From assembly GCA_002439735.1 (NCBI GenBank), contig DJPG01000113.1:22534-36523 (forward strand): a stretch of 13,990 nucleotides of DNA. Direction: 5' to 3'. The notes beneath the pieces are model-generated. The model was not told where the DNA came from. It made no database searches and saw only the letters and a list, made by a program, of their open reading frames with translations. Positions 6,894 to 12,892 of the stretch are shown here, in pieces. This DNA is from Firmicutes bacterium UBA6418. Lineage in GTDB: Bacteria; Bacillota; Clostridia; Peptostreptococcales; Anaerovoracaceae. Position 1 is the stretch's first letter. Each line of letters opens with the position of its first letter. Made by a program: the position numbers and the translations under genes.

Positions 6894-6975
6894 AAAAAAA
6901 GAGACAGGCACGCCGGTGCTTGCATGGATTGTATTTTTTATGCATCTGCCGAAATGTTCCGTCTCTTTTGTTTTT
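6894..6975. terminator. Bidirectional terminator with branched fold
   Basis: AAAAGAGAC (6897-6905) pairs with GTCTCTTTT (6961-6969). T-tracts follow on both strands: GTTTTTC on plus, TTTTTTTCG on minus. Inside lie two further inverted repeats, AGGCAC/GTGCTT (6906-6921, four-base loop) and TGCAT/ATGCA (6921-6925, 6940-6944), so a three-way junction is possible. It sits between the convergent antitoxin and M56 genes and would serve both. Confidence 0.65.
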
Positions 6976-7029
6976 CTTCGATTCGGTTACTCTGTCTATA
7001 TTTCTATTTTCGATGCTACGACAATTTGA

Positions 7030-9651
7030 TTACGCCTCTTCGAGCCGGTGTGAGCGGATCAGGTATCTGTCGTCTGCTTCCTGCAGGGTCACCACATCCA
7101 CCTTGCCGTCGCCGTAAAGGTTGCCGCGCAGGACTACGGTATCGCCGTTCTTCGTACCGGAAGCCGGTGCAAAGCTCACGCCGCCGAAGTCGCTGCTCGT
7201 GTTCAGATAGCGGTCGATCGCCGGTATGTAGCTTTGCACTTCCTGCCAGTTTGGGATGTCCTGGATCCGGATCCCCGTATAATATTCCAGCGATACGTTC
7301 AGCGCCTGCGGAGCAAAGAGCCGCACCGGCGTCGGCGCGTCGTTGACGCCCATATCGCCAAAGCGATCTTTCCACGTTTTGGACGCCAGCAGTTTTTGCT
7401 CCTGCTCCTTTGTCCACCGGAAGCATTCCGGGAAAGACGGATAGTAGCGCAGGAAGTGCTCCAGATCGATCTCCTTCGGATCGTCATATTGACTGCTGAG
7501 GAAACAGTACAGGGTATTCGGATTGTATGCTGTGTTATTGCCGCCAACAGATACCGAAAGTGCGAACATACGGGTCAGTTTTTCCAGCGCTGCCTGCGTC
7601 AGCATGCCGTCCGGATGCGAAAGCAGGAAATCCCAGTTTTCCAGTTTCAAAGCGTAATCCTCCGCGCCGGTCTGCTGCGTTTCGCCGCCTGCTTCGGCCT
7701 GCTGTTCGTTACCGCGTCCATCCTCGTTCCTTGCTTCCGTCAGAATCTTTTGAAATTCCGCTTTTCCGCCGAACGCGCGGTAGTCAGGCTCCGTAAACGT
7801 GTCATAACTGCTGACTTCTACCGAGACGACCGCATCGCCGAGGCTTTCCTCTGATCCCATACGTTCGCGGATCAATTCGCAGGTTTTGGTGAAGCTCAAG
7901 GTATAGCCGCGCGGCAGCATGGTCTTTTCGTCCATTTCGATGACCAGTTCGGCACTCTGCAGCAGTTCGGTCGTTTGTGCGTCGTCCTCTGACCACAGAT
8001 TGTAAAAACCGATCCCGTTTGACGCCAAAACGCTGTTCAGGCCCTGATTTTCCCCGATCGCGCAGAACAGTTCCCAATCGTACGGCATCGTCACATGGTA
8101 TTCATTTCCTCTGCGTGTGATCTGCTTGCTCTCTATGGCCGCTTTCAGACACTGCCGCAGGTTGCCGAGCAGATCATCCTGTCCGTAGGAAGCAGGTTCC
8201 CGGTCGTAGTAGCTCACCGTCGTTTCGGCCCGCACGGTCTGACTGCCGAAGTCGATCCACCCTTGTCCCGGGGCGCTGTCCACACTCTGGATATAGGTCC
8301 GCACAGCACCGCCTCGCGTACCTGTGAGATAATAGCCGAACGTATAGGCCGTATCCGCCTGCGCGGCATCCCCTGATCCCGTGGCCTGCTCCGTGGTTTC
8401 CAAGGTCGTCGTACCGAGTATGCACAGCGGCTCTTCCGACTGCTGCGATGCAAACACTTCGTGCGTACGGGTGCCGGAGAGCGTGCCGTAATCGATATCG
8501 GTTGTCCTGGTTGCTTCCATGCTTTTTACCGCAAGCAGATTCTCGTAGGCCTGCGTGAGTACCGCGCGATTTGCTTCGCTGTCCTGTCCGACCGGGTTCA
8601 GCGCGAAGCACACGCAGCCGACTGCCAGCGCCAACAACGCGGCGACCGTGATCCAAGTTTTCGGCTTCTTGAAAGCTGCCAATGCTTTGACACGCGCGCT
8701 GGCCTCTTTTTCGCCGCCGATGAACGAGGTCGTGCCAAGAAGGAAGCGTTCGCTGCCGGCCGCCTTGACCAGCGTCGCCGCATAGGCTTTTTTGTCTCCT
8801 GTCAAACGTGCCGCGTCGTAATCGCAATACACTTCCATATCGCGGCGGAACCGGCGGAAGGCCAGCCATGTGACCGGATTCCACCAGAATATTGCCAGAA
8901 GCAGCGCGGCCGAAAAATTACCGCTTAAGTCGCCATGTTTCAAATGCGTCAGTTCATGCGCCAGCACCTGCCGCTGCTCCGCCTCATCGAATCCGCTCTC
9001 CAATGCGATCACATAACGGCCGTCCAGCCGCGTCAGAAACGTGTTGTCCGCGCCTTGCTTTATCGAGATCTTTGCGCTGCTGCGGATACCGATCTTCGTC
9101 CGAAGTTCCGTAAGCTGCTGCCGCAGCTGTGCGTCCTCGCAGTCTTCCAGCATACGCAGCTTCTTTCTCTGCTTTCCACTTCCGATCAGCAATCCGCCCA
9201 GAAGCATCAGAACGCCTGCGATGTAGATCCCGTTCTTCAAACGGTCTCTGCCTGCCGATGCCGGAAAGCCCTCGGTAATCGTCCGGTCGGTGAACGGCAC
9301 CTGCATGCGGACTTGTGCCTGCCCACTTGGCGTCACGGCCATCCCTTGCGCATCGCTCGGCCGTTCGCTTTCCTGCATGCTGCCGTCCGGATCTTCGTAA
9401 AGATCGCTGTCCTGCGCCGGCTCGGCATTTGGCATGACCGCGCGTACCTGCATCTGCGGCAGATAGGTTCTGACCGCGAGATCACTCTCCGGCAGAATGC
9501 CCGTCAATGGTACTGCCAGTATCGCCGCCGCGACCGGCAGCCACAAAAGCATATGTCCCCTCGGTGTGATCCGGTTCCCCGCCGCCAGCTTGATCAGCAG
9601 CACGAGCGCCGCAGCCGCGGTCACGACAATACTCAGATTCAGCATGTTCAT
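7030..9651 (-). CDS. M56 family (BlaR1-type) membrane metalloprotease sensor with atypical extracellular domain
   Basis: Membrane protein of 873 residues, larger than BlaR1 (about 600). Membrane segments lie near 4-22, 34-52, 139-157 and 333-351. The cytoplasmic zinc protease motif is HELTHLKHG (His232, Glu233, His236), with Glu273 in RDMEVYCD as probable third ligand. In this family a signal outside activates the protease, which leads to loss of the BlaI-type repressor. That repressor is encoded 78 bases upstream. The outer region, about 352-873, shows no SxxK or KTG motifs, so it is not a penicillin-binding sensor. Its first part (360-650) looks like a beta-rich lipoprotein-type fold. The last part (about 665-873) resembles a tail I know from other clostridial M56 proteins, without a known ligand. 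The loop at 53-138 is acidic and low in complexity. The ATG at 9651 has GGAGG eight bases ahead. Confidence 0.85.
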   Translation of the reverse strand: MNMLNLSIVVTAAAALVLLIKLAAGNRITPRGHMLLWLPVAAAILAVPLTGILPESDLAVRTYLPQMQVRAVMPNAEPAQDSDLYEDPDGSMQESERPSDAQGMAVTPSGQAQVRMQVPFTDRTITEGFPASAGRDRLKNGIYIAGVLMLLGGLLIGSGKQRKKLRMLEDCEDAQLRQQLTELRTKIGIRSSAKISIKQGADNTFLTRLDGRYVIALESGFDEAEQRQVLAHELTHLKHGDLSGNFSAALLLAIFWWNPVTWLAFRRFRRDMEVYCDYDAARLTGDKKAYAATLVKAAGSERFLLGTTSFIGGEKEASARVKALAAFKKPKTWITVAALLALAVGCVCFALNPVGQDSEANRAVLTQAYENLLAVKSMEATRTTDIDYGTLSGTRTHEVFASQQSEEPLCILGTTTLETTEQATGSGDAAQADTAYTFGYYLTGTRGGAVRTYIQSVDSAPGQGWIDFGSQTVRAETTVSYYDREPASYGQDDLLGNLRQCLKAAIESKQITRRGNEYHVTMPYDWELFCAIGENQGLNSVLASNGIGFYNLWSEDDAQTTELLQSAELVIEMDEKTMLPRGYTLSFTKTCELIRERMGSEESLGDAVVSVEVSSYDTFTEPDYRAFGGKAEFQKILTEARNEDGRGNEQQAEAGGETQQTGAEDYALKLENWDFLLSHPDGMLTQAALEKLTRMFALSVSVGGNNTAYNPNTLYCFLSSQYDDPKEIDLEHFLRYYPSFPECFRWTKEQEQKLLASKTWKDRFGDMGVNDAPTPVRLFAPQALNVSLEYYTGIRIQDIPNWQEVQSYIPAIDRYLNTSSDFGGVSFAPASGTKNGDTVVLRGNLYGDGKVDVVTLQEADDRYLIRSHRLEEA

Positions 9652-9679
9652 TTTTTACCCCTCCATGCAAATGTTCCTG

Positions 9680-9706
9680 TTTTTTCTTTTTTTCTTTTTT
9701 CCTTTT
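9680..9706. repeat. Uninterrupted pyrimidine/purine tract in the blaI-M56 spacer
   Basis: Twenty-seven consecutive pyrimidines on plus (T runs of 6, 7, 6 and 4 split by C, C and CC), so A/G only in the mRNA of the operon. It lies 29 bases before the M56 start. It may keep the leader unstructured; it is also a site prone to slippage. Confidence 0.6.
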
Positions 9707-9729
9707 GCCGCGAATCCTGCGATGCAGCT

Positions 9730-10107
9730 TCAGTCCATCTTGTCGATAATTTTCATTAAGATCTGCTGTTCCTCTTTGGTCAGGTTCTTGCCGGAAACCA
9801 GCGAGGACACCATGAGCTTCGCCGAGCCGTCAAAGATACGGTTGATGAAGCTTTTCATTTCTTCCCTGCGGCAGGCTTCCTCCGATACCGCCGCGGCATA
9901 CCGAAAATTGCGCGGGTGACTCTCATCTGCGGTGACGGCCTCTTTCTCCACCAGCCGTCCGACCATCGTGCGCACCGTCGTGTAGCTCCATCCGGATTTT
10001 GCCACCGCCGCGGCGATCTCCTTTAACGTCATCTTTTTCCCCTCGTGCTGCCAGAGCGCTTTCATGATCGTCCACTCCGCGTCACTGATGGAAACTTGTT
10101 TGTTCAT
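9730..10107 (-). CDS. blaI: BlaI/MecI-type transcriptional repressor
   Basis: Winged-helix repressor of 125 residues. The DNA-binding half (about 1-75) has the family pattern ISDAEWTIMKALW, then MTLKEIAAAVAK and SYTTVRTMVGRLVEKEAV. The C-terminal half is helical and should form the dimer and carry the site cut after signalling. Two operators of the family type overlap its own promoter, so it is expected to repress itself and the M56 gene downstream. The ATG at 10107 has AAAGGGG six bases ahead; an in-frame start at 10134 would add nine residues with no better site. No beta-lactamase gene is in the window, so the name states only the family; the true regulon is unknown. Confidence 0.92.
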   Translation of the reverse strand: MNKQVSISDAEWTIMKALWQHEGKKMTLKEIAAAVAKSGWSYTTVRTMVGRLVEKEAVTADESHPRNFRYAAAVSEEACRREEMKSFINRIFDGSAKLMVSSLVSGKNLTKEEQQILMKIIDKMD

Positions 10108-10156
10108 TCTGTTCCCCTTTCTTACTTGTATCACGTTTGTTTTTTACGTCCTTTGT

Positions 10157-10168
10157 TTACATTTGTAA
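10157..10168. promoter_or_regulatory. BlaI operator 1
   Basis: TTACATTTGTAA, a perfect dyad of TTACA/TGTAA, lies about 10-20 bases downstream of the predicted transcription start. TACA/TGTA is the core of BlaI and MecI operators. Its centre is 31 bases, about three helical turns, from the second operator. Confidence 0.7.
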
Positions 10169-10184
10169 TCCCTTTTGTGCTTTT

Positions 10185-10213
10185 AGTTTACATGTGTAGT
10201 TATAAAAAGTCAA
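10185..10213 (-). promoter_or_regulatory. Promoter of the blaI-M56 operon
   Basis: The minus strand reads TTGACT (10213-10208), a 17-base spacer, then TAAACT (10190-10185). It is about 80 bases ahead of the BlaI ATG, and the -10 region is covered by operator 2. Confidence 0.65.
10188..10199. promoter_or_regulatory. BlaI operator 2
   Basis: TTACATGTGTAG contains TACA/TGTA arms around TG and overlaps the -10 element, where repressor binding would block RNA polymerase. Confidence 0.65.
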
Positions 10214-10252
10214 GCATTATTTTCCTGACCTCATATCATATTTTTTTCACAC

Positions 10253-10291
10253 AAAAAAGCAAACCCTCGCGATGTTCTCACAAGTGTCTGC
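10253..10291 (-). terminator. Terminator of the choloylglycine hydrolase gene
   Basis: On the minus strand GCAGAC pairs with GTTTGC around an inner stem CTTGTG/CGCGAG (some G-T pairs), followed by six T residues. It starts ten bases after the stop codon and separates this gene from the blaI promoter. Confidence 0.55.
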
Positions 10292-10300
10292 CTAAACATT

Positions 10301-11359
10301 CTATGCGTTCTGCAGCAGGATATCCGCCTCTGTCAGCATCGGATAGCAGACCAGCGCCGTGCCGTCCAAGTCTTCCCGGTGTATGTCCACCGCCGTGATG
10401 CGACGGTTGTCGTAGGTCGTATAATAGTAGATCCCGCGGCTGGCATTGCAGCAGGACGTATAGATCGTGATCTCATATTTGCCGTCCGCGACCTCGCAGC
10501 ATCCGCGCTGCTGCTCGACCGAACCCAAAATGTGAAAGAACTGACTGACGCTCGCAGCTTCCGAAGCATCCGAAACCGCATGCGCCCGCGTAAAGGCTAC
10601 GCGCACGAAGCGCGACATCGACGACAGATCCCCCGGCAGGCCGATCGCCCCCATCCCGCGGCTGTAGGTACGGAGCGGCAGCTGCGGCGCGAACCGGTTC
10701 TCCGGCTGCCGCGGCGAAAGCTGCAGATAATTGTTCAGGTTGAACATCTGCAGATCGAACGGCGGATTGTTGGTCAGCACGCCAGCCGGATTGTCATAGA
10801 TCTTGAGTCCCTCCGCCACGGATTCAACCGTAACGGTCTCATCTTTGTCCGCGATCAGCCAGTGCAGCTGCGCCGGCGGAAAATGCTCGCTGTACAGCGT
10901 TCCGGTCAGGTTCAGATCCGCAAGTTCGGTGCGCACCTCCGCGACCGACGCGCAGCGGCTGAGCAGGTAACTGGTAAACTCAAACTGCGCCACATTTTTG
11001 ACACGCTGAGCATTCCGGCCCTCATACGGCTTTGTCATTTGCGTTAGGACTTCCGTGTCATCACTCGCCCCGCTTTCTCCCGTCTCGGAAACCGGCTCCC
11101 GATAAACCGCGTTGCCGACAAAATTCAGTCCGGCCATCGCCAGTCCTTTTTCATTGACTGCGTCATAGAACAGCGGATAGCCGTCCGCCACGTGCGCCAT
11201 GCCGATGATCGCGTAGTGCGCCTCGGATTTTCCAAGGAAACGAAACGCAAGCGGAAACCGCCGCGGCATCACCACGATCTCCTCGCCGTACGAAAATTCA
11301 TAATCCAGCGTCCGTCCGAAATAAAAGTCCTTTGTCTTGTAAGTTGCTGCGGTACACAT
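10301..11359 (-). CDS. Choloylglycine hydrolase family enzyme (probable bile salt hydrolase)
   Basis: N-terminal-nucleophile hydrolase of 352 residues that cleaves linear amides; relatives remove glycine or taurine from bile salts or split penicillin V. Cys2, directly after the initiator Met, would be the nucleophile once Met is removed. Other family residues are Arg16 and Asp19 (GRTLD), Asn79 (GLNF), the Asn pair 197-198 (GVLTNNP) and Arg250 in LPGDLSSMSRF. The LTNNP and LPGDLSS blocks favour the bile salt hydrolase branch. The usual length is about 315-330. The excess sits around residues 86-118, an acidic stretch (SETGESGASDDTEV) where relatives have a short link. There is no signal peptide, so it is cytoplasmic. 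The ribosome site AAGGAGG is only four bases from the ATG, and a hairpin lies just upstream. It has its own terminator and no visible BlaI operator. Confidence 0.85.
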   Translation of the reverse strand: MCTAATYKTKDFYFGRTLDYEFSYGEEIVVMPRRFPLAFRFLGKSEAHYAIIGMAHVADGYPLFYDAVNEKGLAMAGLNFVGNAVYREPVSETGESGASDDTEVLTQMTKPYEGRNAQRVKNVAQFEFTSYLLSRCASVAEVRTELADLNLTGTLYSEHFPPAQLHWLIADKDETVTVESVAEGLKIYDNPAGVLTNNPPFDLQMFNLNNYLQLSPRQPENRFAPQLPLRTYSRGMGAIGLPGDLSSMSRFVRVAFTRAHAVSDASEAASVSQFFHILGSVEQQRGCCEVADGKYEITIYTSCCNASRGIYYYTTYDNRRITAVDIHREDLDGTALVCYPMLTEADILLQNA

Positions 11360-11376
11360 GCTTCCTCCTTTTTGCC

Positions 11377-11415
11377 GCTTACCGTCTGACGTGATCGACT
11401 TTCCGGACGGTAAGC
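11377..11415. promoter_or_regulatory. Long inverted repeat in the leader of the choloylglycine hydrolase gene
   Basis: GCTTACCGTC (11377-11386) and GACGGTAAGC (11406-11415) form a perfect ten-base inverted repeat with a 19-base loop. In the minus-strand mRNA the hairpin ends six bases before the AAGGAGG site. It could be an operator, or an RNA structure that controls access to that site. On plus it is followed by TGTTTTTG, but no plus-strand gene ends here, so a terminator role is less likely. Confidence 0.55.
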
Positions 11416-11443
11416 TGTTTTTGTTCCATTCATATCTAGCTTT

Positions 11444-11449
11444 AGAATA
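11444..11449 (-). promoter_or_regulatory. Candidate extended -10 of the choloylglycine hydrolase gene
   Basis: The minus strand reads TGGTATTCT, an extended -10, about 85 bases before the ATG. The -35 region is poor. A small dyad ACTTT/AAAGT (11452-11467) lies just upstream of it. Confidence 0.35.
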
Positions 11450-11509
11450 CCACTTTTGTGTGAAAGTATGATGATTTTGACAAAGGTCATTTTCTTTTTC
11501 CGCGGTTTG

Positions 11510-11518
11510 TGCTATACT
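11510..11518 (+). promoter_or_regulatory. Extended -10 promoter of the anion permease gene
   Basis: TGCTATACT is an extended -10 about 80 bases before the permease ATG. No -35 at normal spacing is clear (TTTTCT); the TTGACA at 11477 is 30 bases away, too far to pair with it. Confidence 0.5.
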
Positions 11519-11595
11519 TGCATGCGTGTGCTGCGGCGGATCTTGCGGCAGAGCCTCCGGATAAAAAATTTACATCACATCAAAAGGAAAGCGCT

Positions 11596-12774
11596 ATGTC
11601 AATTCACAAAAAACAACATCCGATCCATCTGCTGATCCAATTTTTGAAGCGGGAAACCGTCTTGTCGATCTCCCTCATTTTGGCCGTCGTGTCGGCATTT
11701 TGGGTCAGACCGGACAAAACCTATATTTCTTATATCGATTTTCGCACGCTCGGCCTGCTCTTCTGTCTGATGAGCATCGTAGCCGGACTCAAACGCCTCG
11801 GTGTTTTTGACCTTCTGGCGGAAAAAATGCTCAGCAAGGCGGCACGAACAGCCGATCTGGTTCTTCTTTTAGTGCTGCTTTGCTTCTTTTTTTCCATGTT
11901 CATCACAAATGACGTGGCGCTGATCACCTTTGTGCCCTTCACCCTCACCATCCTGCATAAAATGCCCCGTCGCTTCCGGGACTACTGGATGCTGCGGATC
12001 GTCGCCATGCAAACGCTTGCCGCCAATCTCGGCAGCATGCTGACGCCGATCGGCAACCCGCAGAATCTTTATCTGTACACCGTTTCCGGCATAACGCCCG
12101 TCGAAATGCTCACGCTCATGCTGCCTTATACTGCGGCCGCGCTTGCGCTGCTGCTGGTTTGGATCGGCTTAGCCGCAAAAAAATTTTCGGCGGACGGAGA
12201 TGCCAAAGATCCCGTCGCCTGGTCCTTTTCGGATACGGCGACGACACTTACCGATCCGCATCGTTTGACTGCTTATCTCCTGCTGTTCGCGGGATGCCTG
12301 CTCTGTGTGGCACGCTTGCTCCCGTTTCCGCTCATGCTGGCGTTGGTCCTCATCTATATCCTGCTGCGCGATGCTGTCGTTCTGCAGCAGGCAGACTACT
12401 CTCTGCTGGCCACCTTTACAGCGCTTTTTATCTTTATCGGAAACCTTGGGCGCATTCCGGCTTTCAACCTGTTCCTGCAGACGCTGATGAAAGGACATGA
12501 GATTTTGACCGCGGTCGCCGCCAGTCAAGTGATGAGCAACGTGCCTGCCGCGATCCTGCTTTCCGGCTTCACAAGCAATTATCCCGCGCTGATCGTGGGT
12601 ACCGATATCGGTGGGCTCGGAACCTTGATCGCATCGATGGCCAGCCTCATCAGTTTCAAATATATCGCCGCGGAAAACGCCGGGCTTCGCCGGCCGTATC
12701 TTTGCATTTTCACGGCTTCCAATCTTATCTTTCTCCTTGCGATGCTGGGTCTGCTGCAAGTCTTGCCACACTGA
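11596..12774 (+). CDS. SLC13/ArsB-type anion permease (ion transporter superfamily)
   Basis: Integral membrane protein of 392 residues with about ten hydrophobic segments. It belongs to the transporter superfamily that includes SLC13, CitMHS and ArsB/NhaD. Two inverted halves are visible. The first has FITNDVALITFVPF (102-115) and then NLGSMLTPIGNPQN (144-157). The second has MSNVPAAILLS (313-323) and then DIGGLGTLIASMASL (337-351). These are the family's substrate- and ion-binding hairpin regions. Substrates in the superfamily include dicarboxylates, sulfate and arsenite, and this sequence does not reveal which. The ATG at 11596 follows AAAAGGAAA; a longer frame starting at 11509 overlaps the promoter and is rejected. 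It is divergent from the choloylglycine hydrolase gene and apparently transcribed alone. Confidence 0.8.
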   Translation: MSIHKKQHPIHLLIQFLKRETVLSISLILAVVSAFWVRPDKTYISYIDFRTLGLLFCLMSIVAGLKRLGVFDLLAEKMLSKAARTADLVLLLVLLCFFFSMFITNDVALITFVPFTLTILHKMPRRFRDYWMLRIVAMQTLAANLGSMLTPIGNPQNLYLYTVSGITPVEMLTLMLPYTAAALALLLVWIGLAAKKFSADGDAKDPVAWSFSDTATTLTDPHRLTAYLLLFAGCLLCVARLLPFPLMLALVLIYILLRDAVVLQQADYSLLATFTALFIFIGNLGRIPAFNLFLQTLMKGHEILTAVAASQVMSNVPAAILLSGFTSNYPALIVGTDIGGLGTLIASMASLISFKYIAAENAGLRRPYLCIFTASNLIFLLAMLGLLQVLPH

Positions 12775-12795
12775 AACCCGATTTTCCTTTCTTTT

Positions 12796-12815
12796 CCGCT
12801 TGCATTTTGCAGCGG
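12796..12815 (+). terminator. Hairpin after the permease gene, possible weak terminator
   Basis: CCGC and TGCA (12796-12799, 12801-12804) pair with TGCA and GCGG (12808-12815) around a three-base loop, with T12800 bulged. The tail ATTTGTTATAAT is only partly T-rich. It overlaps the -35 region of the following polymerase gene. Confidence 0.4.
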
Positions 12816-12827
12816 ATTTGTTATAAT
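12800..12827 (+). promoter_or_regulatory. Promoter of the Y-family polymerase gene
   Basis: A perfect -10, TATAAT, is at 12822-12827, with a weak -35 TTGCAT at 12800-12805 (16-base spacer). Transcription should start about 12834, inside the LexA palindrome. Confidence 0.6.
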
Positions 12828-12833
12828 GGTTTT

Positions 12834-12849
12834 AAGAACATTTGTTCTT
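12834..12849. promoter_or_regulatory. LexA (SOS) box
   Basis: AAGAACATTTGTTCTT is a perfect inverted repeat (seven-base arms, TT centre) that contains GAAC-N4-GTTC, the core of the Bacillota LexA/DinR site. It starts seven bases after the -10, where bound LexA would block transcription. Confidence 0.8.
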
Positions 12850-12892
12850 GTTTTCTGTTTCTGAGGAAAATCCGCGAAAAGGAGGTGTCCGT

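Noticed and set aside
6550..6945. Minus-strand open frame opposite the antitoxin
   Set aside because: It crosses the bidirectional terminator and runs antisense to an intact HigA-type gene; the Cys-rich translation shows no family pattern.
8935..9759. Long plus-strand open frame (274 codons) opposite the M56 gene
   Set aside because: It is the antisense shadow of a well-supported gene with zinc protease and membrane motifs. Its translation is rich in Arg, His, Cys and Gln without domain features, and no ribosome site was seen.
10301..11359. Choloylglycine hydrolase gene as part of the BlaI regulon or a beta-lactam defence unit
   Set aside because: The family does include penicillin V acylases and the gene lies next to blaI. 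However, no TACA/TGTA dyad was found in its promoter, a terminator separates it from blaI, and its sequence blocks fit bile salt hydrolases better.
11477..11518. TTGACA at 11477 as -35 of the permease promoter
   Set aside because: The gap to TATACT at 11513 is 30 bases, far from the usual 16-18; an extended -10 promoter is more likely.
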